A stretch of DNA of 53,520 nt, taken from the NCBI GenBank assembly GCA_017467865.1, contig JAFUKG010000032.1:1-53520 (forward strand). Reading direction: 5' to 3'. Of this stretch, positions 40,690-47,671 are shown piece after piece; within the stretch, counting starts at the first letter, position 1; the number at the start of each line of letters is the position of its first letter. Below the pieces are notes generated by a model. The model saw only the letters and a program-made list of their open reading frames with translations. It made no database searches and was not told the DNA's origin. The position numbers and the translations under genes are program-made. Source of the DNA: Clostridia bacterium. GTDB lineage: Bacteria; Bacillota; Clostridia; Oscillospirales; SIG627.

Positions 40690-42066
40690 TTATTCCCCCT
40701 CGTATACTATCTTGTTCAAAGCGTTGATATACGCTCTGATGCTTGCGGCAACAATGTCTGTGGAAATACCGTTGCCCGAATAAAGCTTACCCTTATTGCG
40801 AAGTCTGACAATTGCCGAGCCAAGGGCTTCTTTTCCCTCGGTTACTGCCTGCACCTGAAAATCGTCAAGCTCGTAGTGGTATCCGATACACTGCTCAATA
40901 GCGCGGAAAGCCGAGTCGATGGGACCGTCACCCGTGCTCACGCCAAGTAAGGTCTCATCCCCTGAGGTGAGAGTTACCTGAGACATAGAGCCCGTTATAT
41001 TGGAAGAGCTTGTGGTGTAGCTTTCAAGGTGATATGTTGAGGGCGCCTGCATAGCAAAGCTTGCAATAAGTGCCTCAAGCTCCTTCGAGCCGATGCTGTC
41101 CTTCTTTTCGCAAACCTGCATAAGTCCGCGGTGTACCTTTCCCGCATCCTCGTCGGAAAGGTCGTAGCCAAGGAGCATTGCCGCCTTGGAAACCTCTGTC
41201 AGCGTTGTGTCCTTGTCGAGAAGTATCTTCTTCTTGTCGCTGACAACGGCTTCCTCGTAGGTTGCGTGATTTAATGAAGAAAGCATTTCGTCAACGTTTG
41301 CGTGAATTTTGGTGTTCTGAAGCTTGGTTTCAGCCCCGATTGTCTCACCTCTTGTAGAAATGGCGTCGGAAATCTTGCCCATAAGAAGAGCGTCCTTGCC
41401 TGCCATAGCACACTTGATACCGTCGGCTCCTGCTCTCACTGCCGAGAGTGCAACGGATACAGCCATGCTTATCTTATCAGAGGGCTGAACGTTGAGGTGA
41501 ATTGCGCTTTCAGCCTTGATTTTCTTGACGAGAGCTTCAATTTCTTCGGGGAGAGCGATACCTGCATCATCGGAAATAGTAACGCTTGTTGCTCCCTGAG
41601 CCTCAGCTTCCTTTATGGCGTCAATAAGGAATTTTTCGTCAGCTCTTGTAGCGTCAAGGGCAACAAACTCAACGTCGTTAGTGTAATTTTTCGCTTCCTT
41701 TACAAGCTCGCTGATTTTCGAGAGCATTTTTTCCGCCTTAAGATGATAGATATATTCCATCTGAACGGTGGAAACGGGAAGCTCAATCTGCAGACGGGGG
41801 CTTTTCGCCTCCTTGATGCATTCAAAGGCGTTCTTAACGTCATCGGCAGTAAATCCTACGGGAATTGCAACCGCTGAGTCCTTCACGTTCTGGCAGATTG
41901 TTTTATAGATTATAGTGTCCTCGCGGATGCTTTTGACGGGCGCAAGCTCAACCGTATCTGCTCCAAGAGAGGAAGCGCAAATTGAAATAGCGGTTTTATC
42001 GCGGAATAAAAGCTTTTCCTCCGCCAGCTTCTTAAGAGTAACGTCTGAAATTCTGATTTGTTTCAT
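40690..42066 (-). CDS. 2-isopropylmalate synthase-like protein with regulatory domain, catalytic motifs degenerate
   Basis: The 458-aa product has an HMGL/DRE-TIM-like barrel (about 1-270), a helical part, and a C-terminal LeuA allosteric domain (about 350-458; VSTGDGPIDSAFRAIEQCIG, SDIVAASIRAYINALNKI-like end). The catalytic start DTTLRDGEQ reads SDVTLKKLAEEK, and the HxHND metal motif reads HLNVQPS, so normal synthase chemistry is doubtful. The T-box leader upstream and the intact regulatory domain suggest amino-acid (perhaps leucine) sensing. It could be a diverged synthase with other substrate or a regulator of the coupled ligase. Confidence 0.78.
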   Translation of the reverse strand: MKQIRISDVTLKKLAEEKLLFRDKTAISICASSLGADTVELAPVKSIREDTIIYKTICQNVKDSAVAIPVGFTADDVKNAFECIKEAKSPRLQIELPVSTVQMEYIYHLKAEKMLSKISELVKEAKNYTNDVEFVALDATRADEKFLIDAIKEAEAQGATSVTISDDAGIALPEEIEALVKKIKAESAIHLNVQPSDKISMAVSVALSAVRAGADGIKCAMAGKDALLMGKISDAISTRGETIGAETKLQNTKIHANVDEMLSSLNHATYEEAVVSDKKKILLDKDTTLTEVSKAAMLLGYDLSDEDAGKVHRGLMQVCEKKDSIGSKELEALIASFAMQAPSTYHLESYTTSSSNITGSMSQVTLTSGDETLLGVSTGDGPIDSAFRAIEQCIGYHYELDDFQVQAVTEGKEALGSAIVRLRNKGKLYSGNGISTDIVAASIRAYINALNKIVYEGE

Positions 42067-42088
42067 TTCTTTTTTCCTTTCTGAAATA

Positions 42089-42360
42089 CAAAAAGCCCCT
42101 TGACAGTTTTCCTGTCAAGGGGACGAAAATACATTTTCGCGGTACCACCCCGAATTACTGCAAGTGCAGTCACTCGTCAAGACTCAATCAAGCCTTCTGC
42201 CATGGTAACGGGGCAAGCCGTAATTGCTTACGCAGTCCGAGGACCTTCTGCAATTCTGCTCCGGAACGAGACTCACCTAAGCTTTTTGTACCGACTCTCA
42301 CCAAACTCGGCTCTCTTTGACAAAAGGGGAATAAGTGATAATTCCTTCAATGCATTTTTC
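42089..42360 (-). promoter_or_regulatory. T-box riboswitch upstream of the LeuA-like/ligase-fusion operon
   Basis: On the minus strand the leader has AGAGAGCCGAG...TTGGTGAGAGTCGG (stem I tip), the T-box AATTCGGGGTGGTACCGCG (TGGTACCGCG at 42138-42147) and a terminator (42096-42122). The specifier loop region reads GGTGAGTCTCGTTCC; CUC (Leu) is possible and fits the LeuA-like gene, but the loop is not canonical and UCU or GUC cannot be excluded by eye. Confidence 0.88.
42090..42122 (-). terminator. T-box-controlled terminator, operon 2
   Basis: CCCCTTGACAG pairs with CTGTCAAGGGG with a 5-nt loop; on the minus strand CTTTTTG follows. Confidence 0.88.
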
Positions 42361-42371
42361 TATGATATGAA

Positions 42372-42400
42372 ATTTTATCATAAATCAGGCTTTGTGTCAA
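42372..42400 (-). promoter_or_regulatory. Promoter of T-box operon 2
   Basis: Minus strand: TTGACA (42395-42400), 17-bp spacer, TAAAAT (42372-42377). Confidence 0.8.
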
Positions 42401-42424
42401 GCACTTTTTAAAATTTTTTCAAAA

Positions 42425-42760
42425 TTAATTGTCTTTTTCAAATAGCGTCAGTAAAGCGGGGATATCTTCTGTTAACGTGTTATAGACAATTTCAATATCT
42501 ACGTTTCCGTAATCGTGAACAATTCGGTTTCTAAGTCCTGAAATATCACGCCAAGGAATTTCCTTGCGTGTGTTTTTGTACTCTTCGGTTAAACTTTTTG
42601 AATTTTCCGATATTTGAATTAGCCTGAACATCATCGAATCCCAAAGCAAGTCATTGGAATTCAATTCTTCTTTTGAAGTATTTTTCATATGCTTTATAAT
42701 GAAGCTTAAATCGTTCAGTATTTTTTCTACGTAATAAGAGTCACCTTTAATGTTGTTCAT
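42425..42760 (-). CDS. hepT: HepT-like (DUF86) toxin
   Basis: The 111-aa all-helical product carries the HepT RNase motif R77-NRIV-H82-D-Y84 (R-x4-H-x-Y) in GLRNRIVHDYG. In characterised HepT/MntA systems HepT is the toxin and is silenced when MntA adenylylates the tyrosine of this motif. It overlaps the upstream HTH-nucleotidyltransferase gene by 14 nt, the usual arrangement. Confidence 0.88.
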   Translation of the reverse strand: MNNIKGDSYYVEKILNDLSFIIKHMKNTSKEELNSNDLLWDSMMFRLIQISENSKSLTEEYKNTRKEIPWRDISGLRNRIVHDYGNVDIEIVYNTLTEDIPALLTLFEKDN

Positions 42761-43226
42761 AAATTTTTATTCCGTCCTTTAAGATTTCTTCAATAAGGTC
42801 TTTGTTTTCTACAAGCTGTCTTGTGTCAAGCAAATCAATTTTCTTGCACAGCTGCTCTCTGAGACGTTCAACTAATCCGTAAAATTTTAAGCCTGTTATA
42901 TCTGTTGATATTAAAAGGTCTACGTCGCTTTTAGGAGTTGCTTTTCCTTTGGCGTAAGAGCCAAACAAAAAGCAACGCTTAACGTCATATTCTTCAAATA
43001 CATTTTTGCATCCCTCTTTGATTTCATCAAGGGTGAGAATTCCGTGCTCTTCGTCAATAGTAATATATTTTTCAAGCTCGTTTATCATCGATTTATATTT
43101 AAGTGTGCCAACCTTTTTTTCACTGTTTTCATATTCCTTGTAAGATCTGAGCGACACTCCTAATATAGCACTCGCTTCTTTTTGAGTCAGATTTTTTGAT
43201 AAACGCAATTCTTTCAAATCAGACAC
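42747..43226 (-). CDS. mntA: HTH-fused MntA-like nucleotidyltransferase antitoxin
   Basis: The 159-aa product joins an N-terminal XRE-type helix-turn-helix (about 4-55; LRLSKNLTQKEASAILGVSL) to a minimal nucleotidyltransferase domain (about 65-159) with the catalytic G89-S90-x10-D101-x-D103 motif (FGSYAKGKATPKSDVDL). In HepT/MntA pairs the nucleotidyltransferase adenylylates and neutralises HepT. The added HTH probably lets the antitoxin bind its own promoter, where an inverted repeat brackets the -35 box. Confidence 0.88.
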   Translation of the reverse strand: MSDLKELRLSKNLTQKEASAILGVSLRSYKEYENSEKKVGTLKYKSMINELEKYITIDEEHGILTLDEIKEGCKNVFEEYDVKRCFLFGSYAKGKATPKSDVDLLISTDITGLKFYGLVERLREQLCKKIDLLDTRQLVENKDLIEEILKDGIKIYEQH

Positions 43227-43247
43227 ATTATCAGCTCCTTTGCTTAT

Positions 43248-43291
43248 AATATATCACATTTGCACTTTTGTGTCAATATGAAAAGTGCAAA
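43248..43291 (-). promoter_or_regulatory. Promoter and operator of the mntA/hepT operon
   Basis: Minus strand: TTGACA (43271-43276), 17-bp spacer, TATATT (43248-43253). An 11-bp inverted repeat TTTGCACTTTT (43259-43269)/AAAAGTGCAAA (43281-43291) places the -35 box exactly between its arms. Confidence 0.8.
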
Positions 43292-43326
43292 AATTGCACC
43301 TTCACGTTTTTGCGAAGGTGCAATTT
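43291..43326 (-). terminator. Terminator of the XRE gene at 43327
   Basis: AAATTGCACCTTC pairs with GAAGGTGCAATTT (13 bp, 10-nt loop). Its right end abuts the stop codon. Confidence 0.75.
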
Positions 43327-43536
43327 CTATCTCATCTTGTTCGTCAGCCCTGCCATATAGTCAAGGGTTACACCGTAGTATTTTGCAAGGGTAATGAAGT
43401 GGTGCATGGGGAGCTCTCTTTCACCCGTCTCATATCTGGCGTATTGAGGCTGAGTTGTCTTTAAAAGCTCGGCAATATCCTTTTGTGTTTTGTCGTTGTC
43501 CTCTCTCAGGTCTCTGAGCCTTCTGTAATAGTACAT
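43327..43536 (-). CDS. Small XRE-family regulator
   Basis: The 69-aa product is a single Cro/CI HTH: YYRRLRDLREDNDKTQKDIA, LLKTTQPQYARYETGERELP and the tail HHFITLAKYYGVTLDYMAGL. ATG 43536 is chosen because AAGAGGGAAAAT precedes it; the longer frame to 43674 would start inside operator repeats. A paralog at 44470-44682 has an almost identical C-terminal half. Three phased operator copies upstream suggest autoregulation. Confidence 0.88.
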   Translation of the reverse strand: MYYYRRLRDLREDNDKTQKDIAELLKTTQPQYARYETGERELPMHHFITLAKYYGVTLDYMAGLTNKMR

Positions 43537-43573
43537 ATTTTCCCTCTTGAATTTTTTTATCATTGTAGCATAA

Positions 43574-43633
43574 ATATCCAAATAGATATTGACATATATC
43601 CAAATAGATATTATAATATATTCAAATGGATAT
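43574..43633. promoter_or_regulatory. Three operator copies at 22-bp spacing
   Basis: Copies at 43574-43590, 43596-43612 and 43618-43633 follow ATAT[C/T]CAAAT[A/G]GATAT, each partly palindromic. The spacing is two helical turns. Confidence 0.8.
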
Positions 43634-43636
43634 AAA

Positions 43637-43664
43637 AAGATTTCGGACATTTGTCCGAAATCTT
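43637..43664 (-). terminator. Terminator of the DUF2442 gene
   Basis: AAGATTTCGGACA pairs with TGTCCGAAATCTT; on the minus strand a TTTTTATA run follows. Confidence 0.82.
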
Positions 43665-43698
43665 TCATAGGCAATTTTATTGAATACTTGATTTATAA

Positions 43699-44136
43699 TC
43701 AAAGGGAATTACATGGTTCTCCATATTCTCTTTTCATTGCTTCAGCTGAAATGACCCATTGCTTTCCAAATTTGCAAACGTCAACACCGTTTATCAGCTT
43801 TCCGTAGGAAATTGCTTTTCTTAAAGTACTTTCGTTTAAATCCCAAAGCAGAGTCGCATCTCCGAAGGATATAAGGTTATCAAAGGGGGTTTTAATGCTT
43901 GTACCTTCAAAGAACAGTTCATCGCAAGAAATGTCAATGTCATCGTTCCATATAACTCCGTAACCGCCCATATCCACACTCACCGCACTGAAAAGCTCTG
44001 AGTCTTTCAAAGGCTCGAACATTTTATGCTTTTCAATGAGAGGTAAAACGTCGTATATTTTAGTTATACCTTCTGAAAACTGCACGCTCAGCTTATAATC
44101 GGGCAAAGCGCTTACACTTTTTATCTTGTGGAACAT
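43699..44136 (-). CDS. DUF2442 protein with C-terminal HTH-like segment
   Basis: The 145-aa product has a DUF2442-type N-terminal domain (about 1-80; YKLSVQFSEGITKIYDVLPL, VWNDDIDISCDELFFEG-like end) and a C-terminal segment DLNESTLRKAISYGKLINGV then FGKQWVISAEAMKREYGEP that looks like a small DNA-binding motif. DUF2442 and DUF4160 genes are often adjacent; a toxin-antitoxin-like role has been proposed for such pairs, but I cannot confirm it here. SD AAGGAGGTG; it lies 17 nt after the DUF4160 gene. Confidence 0.8.
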   Translation of the reverse strand: MFHKIKSVSALPDYKLSVQFSEGITKIYDVLPLIEKHKMFEPLKDSELFSAVSVDMGGYGVIWNDDIDISCDELFFEGTSIKTPFDNLISFGDATLLWDLNESTLRKAISYGKLINGVDVCKFGKQWVISAEAMKREYGEPCNSL

Positions 44137-44153
44137 TATAACACCTCCTTAAA

Positions 44154-44408
44154 TTATTCAAGGGGACTGATGCTTTCAAATTCTTGAGTTTCCCACATTT
44201 TTAATAGTTTTTCTCGATGTGTTTCATTCCATTCAAGCACCATTTCAAGAGCTTTTTTCGGTAATTCCCCTTCCAAAATGCTACCGTCATTAATGTTTAT
44301 TGCTGCCATATTTTCTCCGTATATAGCGTGAAAATGAGGGGGATTGTGCTCACTTTGCTGAAAATACATCCTTATTATTATTCCATAAAATCTTGATATA
44401 ACAGGCAG
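44154..44408 (-). CDS. DUF4160 protein, apparent CTG start
   Basis: The conserved family sequence begins with M-PVISRFYGIIIRMYF and then HNPPHFHAIYGE; here PVISRFYGIII is encoded upstream of the first ATG (44369) and the expected initiator position is CTG (44408-44406), 7 nt after AAAGGAG. I therefore annotate an 84-aa product with a CTG start; a start at ATG 44369 would remove the conserved N-terminus. It forms an operon with the DUF2442 gene behind a promoter whose spacer is a perfect palindrome. Confidence 0.75.
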   Translation of the reverse strand: MPVISRFYGIIIRMYFQQSEHNPPHFHAIYGENMAAININDGSILEGELPKKALEMVLEWNETHREKLLKMWETQEFESISPLE

Positions 44409-44429
44409 GATATCGCTCCTTTTACTAAT

Positions 44430-44458
44430 ATAATATCACGATATCGTGATATTGTCAA
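44430..44458 (-). promoter_or_regulatory. Promoter of the DUF4160/DUF2442 pair with palindromic operator
   Basis: Minus strand: TTGACA (44453-44458), 17-bp spacer, TATTAT (44430-44435). A perfect 22-bp palindrome (44432-44453, half site AATATCACGAT) fills the spacer and touches both boxes. Confidence 0.85.
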
Positions 44459-44469
44459 TGGTATCGAAG

Positions 44470-44682
44470 TTATTTCTTTATATCATTTGTCAGCCCTGCC
44501 ATATAGTCAAGGGTTACACCGTAATATTTTGCAAGGGTAATGAAGTGGTGAACTGGTAGTTCTATTTTCCCGCTTTCATACATGGAATAATGCTGTTGAG
44601 AAATTTTTAAAATGTTAGCTACGTCAAGCTGAGAGAGGTCTCGGTCTTCTCTCAGGTCTCTGAGTCTTTGATAAATATACAT
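44470..44682 (-). CDS. Small XRE-family regulator, paralog
   Basis: The 70-aa product has YIYQRLRDLREDRDLSQLDV, ANILKISQQHYSMYESGKIE and the same HHFITLAKYYGVTLDYMAGL tail as the regulator at 43327-43536. ATG 44682 follows GCGAGGTAAAA. Palindromes just upstream are likely its operators. It is divergent from the 85-aa gene at 44795. Confidence 0.87.
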   Translation of the reverse strand: MYIYQRLRDLREDRDLSQLDVANILKISQQHYSMYESGKIELPVHHFITLAKYYGVTLDYMAGLTNDIKK

Positions 44683-44716
44683 TTTTACCTCGCAGTTATT
44701 TTTTGTTAATTGTAGC

Positions 44717-44759
44717 ACACATATAATCGAATGTGTTGAAGTCACATACGAGCGTATGT
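44717..44759. promoter_or_regulatory. Two operator-like palindromes upstream of the XRE paralog
   Basis: ACATACG-AG-CGTATGT (44744-44759) and ACACAT-N8-ATGTGT (44717-44722/44731-44736), in the divergent region between XRE and the 85-aa gene. Confidence 0.7.
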
Positions 44760-44794
44760 AAAAAAATATCCAAAATCATAAAAGGAGAGAAAAA

Positions 44795-45052
44795 ATGAAG
44801 GATACTTTGCGTGAATTGTGGTCGGGGAATATCCGTCCCTTTGAAGAAAGGATTATTGACGTTGAAACCGAAAGGGAAATATATTTTGAGCTTACCCGCC
44901 TGAAAGAGAAGCTTGTTAATGAATATAATATCGGTGCAGAGACCTTGGAGGAGATTAATTCTTCGTATGGTAAGCTTAATTGCTTTTTTCGAGAAGAAGG
45001 CTTTATAAACGGCTTTTCTCTTGCAATGAGACTCATTTTAGATATGAAATAG
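44795..45052 (+). CDS. Small helical protein, DUF6809-like
   Basis: The 85-aa product starts MKDTLRELWSGNIRPFEERI and is predicted almost entirely helical, with a hydrophobic GFINGFSLAMRLILDM end. It resembles small Clostridia proteins annotated DUF6809; I am not certain of the family. SD AAAGGAGAGAAAA. It is divergent from the XRE paralog and may be its target. Confidence 0.7.
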   Translation: MKDTLRELWSGNIRPFEERIIDVETEREIYFELTRLKEKLVNEYNIGAETLEEINSSYGKLNCFFREEGFINGFSLAMRLILDMK

Positions 45053-45077
45053 TACAACATAGTTTTCGGGAGAGTGC

Positions 45078-45232
45078 TTTTAAGTTATGATTGCCTTACG
45101 GCAAGTTGTGAGTTTAGAGATGCTTTGCATCGTTATGAGTTGCCGTCGGCAATGCTGAAACCGGAGTGCAATCATATCATAACGAAAGCCAAAGGCTTTC
45201 TCATAACTCTAAGTTCTAAACTTATTATAATT
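45078..45232. repeat. Type C mosaic repeat (TTATGAG/CATAACT spacers)
   Basis: Hairpin words TTGCC/GGCAA, GATGC/GCATC, TTGCCG/CGGCAA and GAAAGCC/GGCTTTC are joined by GTTATGAG and TCATAAC spacers; left flank TTTAAGTTATGA is complementary to the right flank TCATAACTCTAAG. Confidence 0.7.
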
Positions 45233-45257
45233 TTTCCTCACAATAAATAAAAACAAA

Positions 45258-45283
45258 AAGCTTTCGGGTTTCCCCGAAAGCTT
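45258..45283. terminator. Terminator of operon 3
   Basis: AAGCTTTCGGG pairs with CCCGAAAGCTT (loop TTTC), with an A-run on the plus strand that reads as T's on the minus strand. Confidence 0.82.
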
Positions 45284-45292
45284 CCTTAATTA

Positions 45293-46357
45293 TTAGTCAA
45301 GCTTCAATGTCCAGCCGAATTTATCTTCGATTTTGCCCCACTGAATACCTGTGAGAGTATCATAAAGGTGCTGAGTAACCTCACCAATCTTACCGCCGTT
45401 AACGGTGAACTTCTTATCCTTGTACGCAAGCTCGCCGATAGGAGATACAACTGCCGCAGTACCGCAGCCCCAAGCCTCTTCAAGAGTGCCGTTGTCCATA
45501 GCCTCTTCAAGCTCGTCGATAGAGAGAAGTCTCTCACTTACCTTGTAGCCCTCGGATTTGAGAACCTCAATACAAGACTTACGTGTAATACCGGGGAGGA
45601 TAGAGCCTGAAAGCATAGGAGTAACTATCTCGCCGTTAATCTTGAACATAACGTTCATAGCGCCTACTTCTTCAATGTACTTTCTTTCAACGCCGTCAAG
45701 CCAAAGAACCTGAGAATATCCCTTTTCTTCTGCCTTCTGACCGGCACGGTTACTTGCTGCGTAGTTACCGCCGCACTTAGCGTAGCCCGTACCGCCGCGG
45801 ACAGCACGAACGTCGTCGGCTTCAATCATAATCTTAACGGGATTGATGCCTTCCTTGTAGTAGCTTCCAACGGGAGAGGTGATAATCATGAAGGTTGCGT
45901 TGTGAACTGCGTGAACGCCGAGGGTCTCGTCGTTACCAAACATAAAAGGTCTGATGTAAAGGGAAGTACCATCAGCTGAAGGTGTCCAATCCTTTTCAAA
46001 GTTAACAAACTTTGTAAGTACTTCAAGCGCCAGCTCTTCGGGAATTTCGGGGAGACAAAGACGCTCTGCGGAGTTATTCATACGACGGATGTTTTCAAGA
46101 GGTCTGAAAAGCTGAACCGAGCCGTCGGCGGTGCGGTAAGCCTTAAGTCCCTCGAATATTTCTGAGCCGTAGTGAAGAACTGTGGAAGCAGGGTGGATGG
46201 GGAAGGGACCAAAGGGAACGATTCTTGCATCGTGCCAGCCCTCCTCCTTGGAGTAGTCCATAATGAACATATGGTCGGTGAATATTTTACCGAACCCCAA
46301 AGTTGAAGGATCGGGCTTTGTTTTCAGCTCAGGAGCCTTTGTAATTTTGATTTCCAT
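45293..46357 (-). CDS. ilvE: Branched-chain amino acid aminotransferase
   Basis: The 354-aa product is a fold-IV PLP aminotransferase of the long BCAT type: TDHMFIMDYSKEEGWHDARI, LHYGSEIFEGLKAYR, YIRPFMFGND, the PLP-lysine region GTGYAKCGGNYAAS, and EEVGAMNVMFKI. It converts Leu, Ile and Val to 2-oxoacids. As the last gene of an operon with a ferredoxin-dependent 2-oxoacid oxidoreductase, it more likely starts degradation than ends biosynthesis. Confidence 0.95.
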   Translation of the reverse strand: MEIKITKAPELKTKPDPSTLGFGKIFTDHMFIMDYSKEEGWHDARIVPFGPFPIHPASTVLHYGSEIFEGLKAYRTADGSVQLFRPLENIRRMNNSAERLCLPEIPEELALEVLTKFVNFEKDWTPSADGTSLYIRPFMFGNDETLGVHAVHNATFMIITSPVGSYYKEGINPVKIMIEADDVRAVRGGTGYAKCGGNYAASNRAGQKAEEKGYSQVLWLDGVERKYIEEVGAMNVMFKINGEIVTPMLSGSILPGITRKSCIEVLKSEGYKVSERLLSIDELEEAMDNGTLEEAWGCGTAAVVSPIGELAYKDKKFTVNGGKIGEVTQHLYDTLTGIQWGKIEDKFGWTLKLD

Positions 46358-46377
46358 TTTAATACCTTCTTTCAGAA

Positions 46378-46908
46378 TTAAAAATCATAACCGAGTTTAA
46401 TTGCGCCGAAATTAACGTCAAGCATATCGGCACGCTTAGCTGAGATTACCTTAGTAAGCGCCGCTCTTACAGACTCCTCTGTGAAGTCGTCTGTTTCTTT
46501 GAGCACCTTGCCCATAATAATCATATTTGCAAGGGTGGGAGTGCCGTTTTCCTCTGCCATCTTTGTAGCAGGGATGGGGAACGCCTTTACGTCATCTCTG
46601 ATAACCTCACGGCTGATAAGTGAAGAATCGTAGAATATCATACCGCCTTTCTTGACAGTCTTTTCGTACTTGTCAAGAGAGGGGAGATTCATAGCAATGA
46701 GAATATCGGGATTTGAAACGATGGGAGAACCCACGGGGGTGTCGCTGAGGATGATAGAACAGCTTGCCGTACCGCCTCTCATTTCAGGGCCGTAGGAAGG
46801 GAGCCAAGAAACCTCCTTGCCGTCGGTCAGACCCTTGTAAGCGAGCAGCTTTCCTGCAAAGAGGATACCCTGACCGCCAAATCCTGCAAAAAGAAATTCA
46901 TTAGTCAT
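46378..46908 (-). CDS. 2-oxoacid:ferredoxin oxidoreductase, gamma subunit
   Basis: The 176-aa product begins FLFAGFGGQGILFAGKLLAY and has WLPSYGPEMRGGTASCSIIL, both typical of the gamma subunit/domain. It overlaps the beta gene by 8 nt. Part of a heterotetrameric KOR/VOR-type enzyme encoded in the order delta-alpha-beta-gamma. Confidence 0.92.
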   Translation of the reverse strand: MTNEFLFAGFGGQGILFAGKLLAYKGLTDGKEVSWLPSYGPEMRGGTASCSIILSDTPVGSPIVSNPDILIAMNLPSLDKYEKTVKKGGMIFYDSSLISREVIRDDVKAFPIPATKMAEENGTPTLANMIIMGKVLKETDDFTEESVRAALTKVISAKRADMLDVNFGAIKLGYDF

Positions 46909-47671
46909 TTTTAACTTCCCCCTTTACAATTCCTGCGCTTCTGTCCTTGTATACTCCGAGAGGATAGTAAGGAATCATCTTGTCCGCTACCCATTCAAGA
47001 GCCTTCTGAGGTGTCATACCCCAGTTGGTGGGACAGCTTGAAATAACCTCAACAAGAGAGAAGCCCTTCTTGTTTATCTGATTTTCAAAAGCCTTCTTTA
47101 TAGCCTTCTTAGCGTTCTTAACGTTCTTTACGTTGTTTACTGCAACTCTTTCAAGGTATTCGGGTCCGTCAAGCTCGGAGAGCATTTCGCAAACCTTGAT
47201 GGGGAAACCGCAGTGATTGGTGTCTCTTCCGTAGGGAGAGGTCTGTGTTACCTGTCCGGGGAGAGAGGTGGGAGCCATCTGACCGCCCGTCATACCATAA
47301 ATAGCGTTGTTTACGAAAATAACGGTGATGTTTTCGTTTCTTGCTGCGGCGTGAACTGTCTCAGCCATACCGATGGATGCAAGGTCACCGTCACCCTGAT
47401 AGGTGAATACAATGTGGTTTTCGGGGTCTGCACGCGTAACACCCGTTGCAATGGCAGGCGCTCTTCCGTGAGCCGCTTCAATCATATCACAGTTAAAATA
47501 GTTGTATGCAAGTACTGAACATCCAACGGGTGCAATACCTATTGTCTGTCCTTCAATTCCAAGCTCATCGAGGCACTCGGCAACAAGACGGTGGATAATA
47601 CCGTGAGTACAGCCGGGGCAGTAGTGCATGGGAATATCATTGAGTGCATGGGGTTTATCGAATACTACCAT
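46901..47671 (-). CDS. 2-oxoacid:ferredoxin oxidoreductase, beta (TPP) subunit
   Basis: The 256-aa product has HYCPGCTHGIIHRLVAECLD, the TPP-Mg motif TYQGDGDLASIGMAETVHAA with VNNAIYGMTGGQMAPTS, and a conserved Cys for the proximal cluster region. It binds thiamine pyrophosphate and performs decarboxylation with the alpha subunit. Start and stop overlap the neighbours by 1 and 8 nt. Linkage to IlvE suggests branched-chain 2-oxoacids as substrates. Confidence 0.93.
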   Translation of the reverse strand: MVVFDKPHALNDIPMHYCPGCTHGIIHRLVAECLDELGIEGQTIGIAPVGCSVLAYNYFNCDMIEAAHGRAPAIATGVTRADPENHIVFTYQGDGDLASIGMAETVHAAARNENITVIFVNNAIYGMTGGQMAPTSLPGQVTQTSPYGRDTNHCGFPIKVCEMLSELDGPEYLERVAVNNVKNVKNAKKAIKKAFENQINKKGFSLVEVISSCPTNWGMTPQKALEWVADKMIPYYPLGVYKDRSAGIVKGEVKND

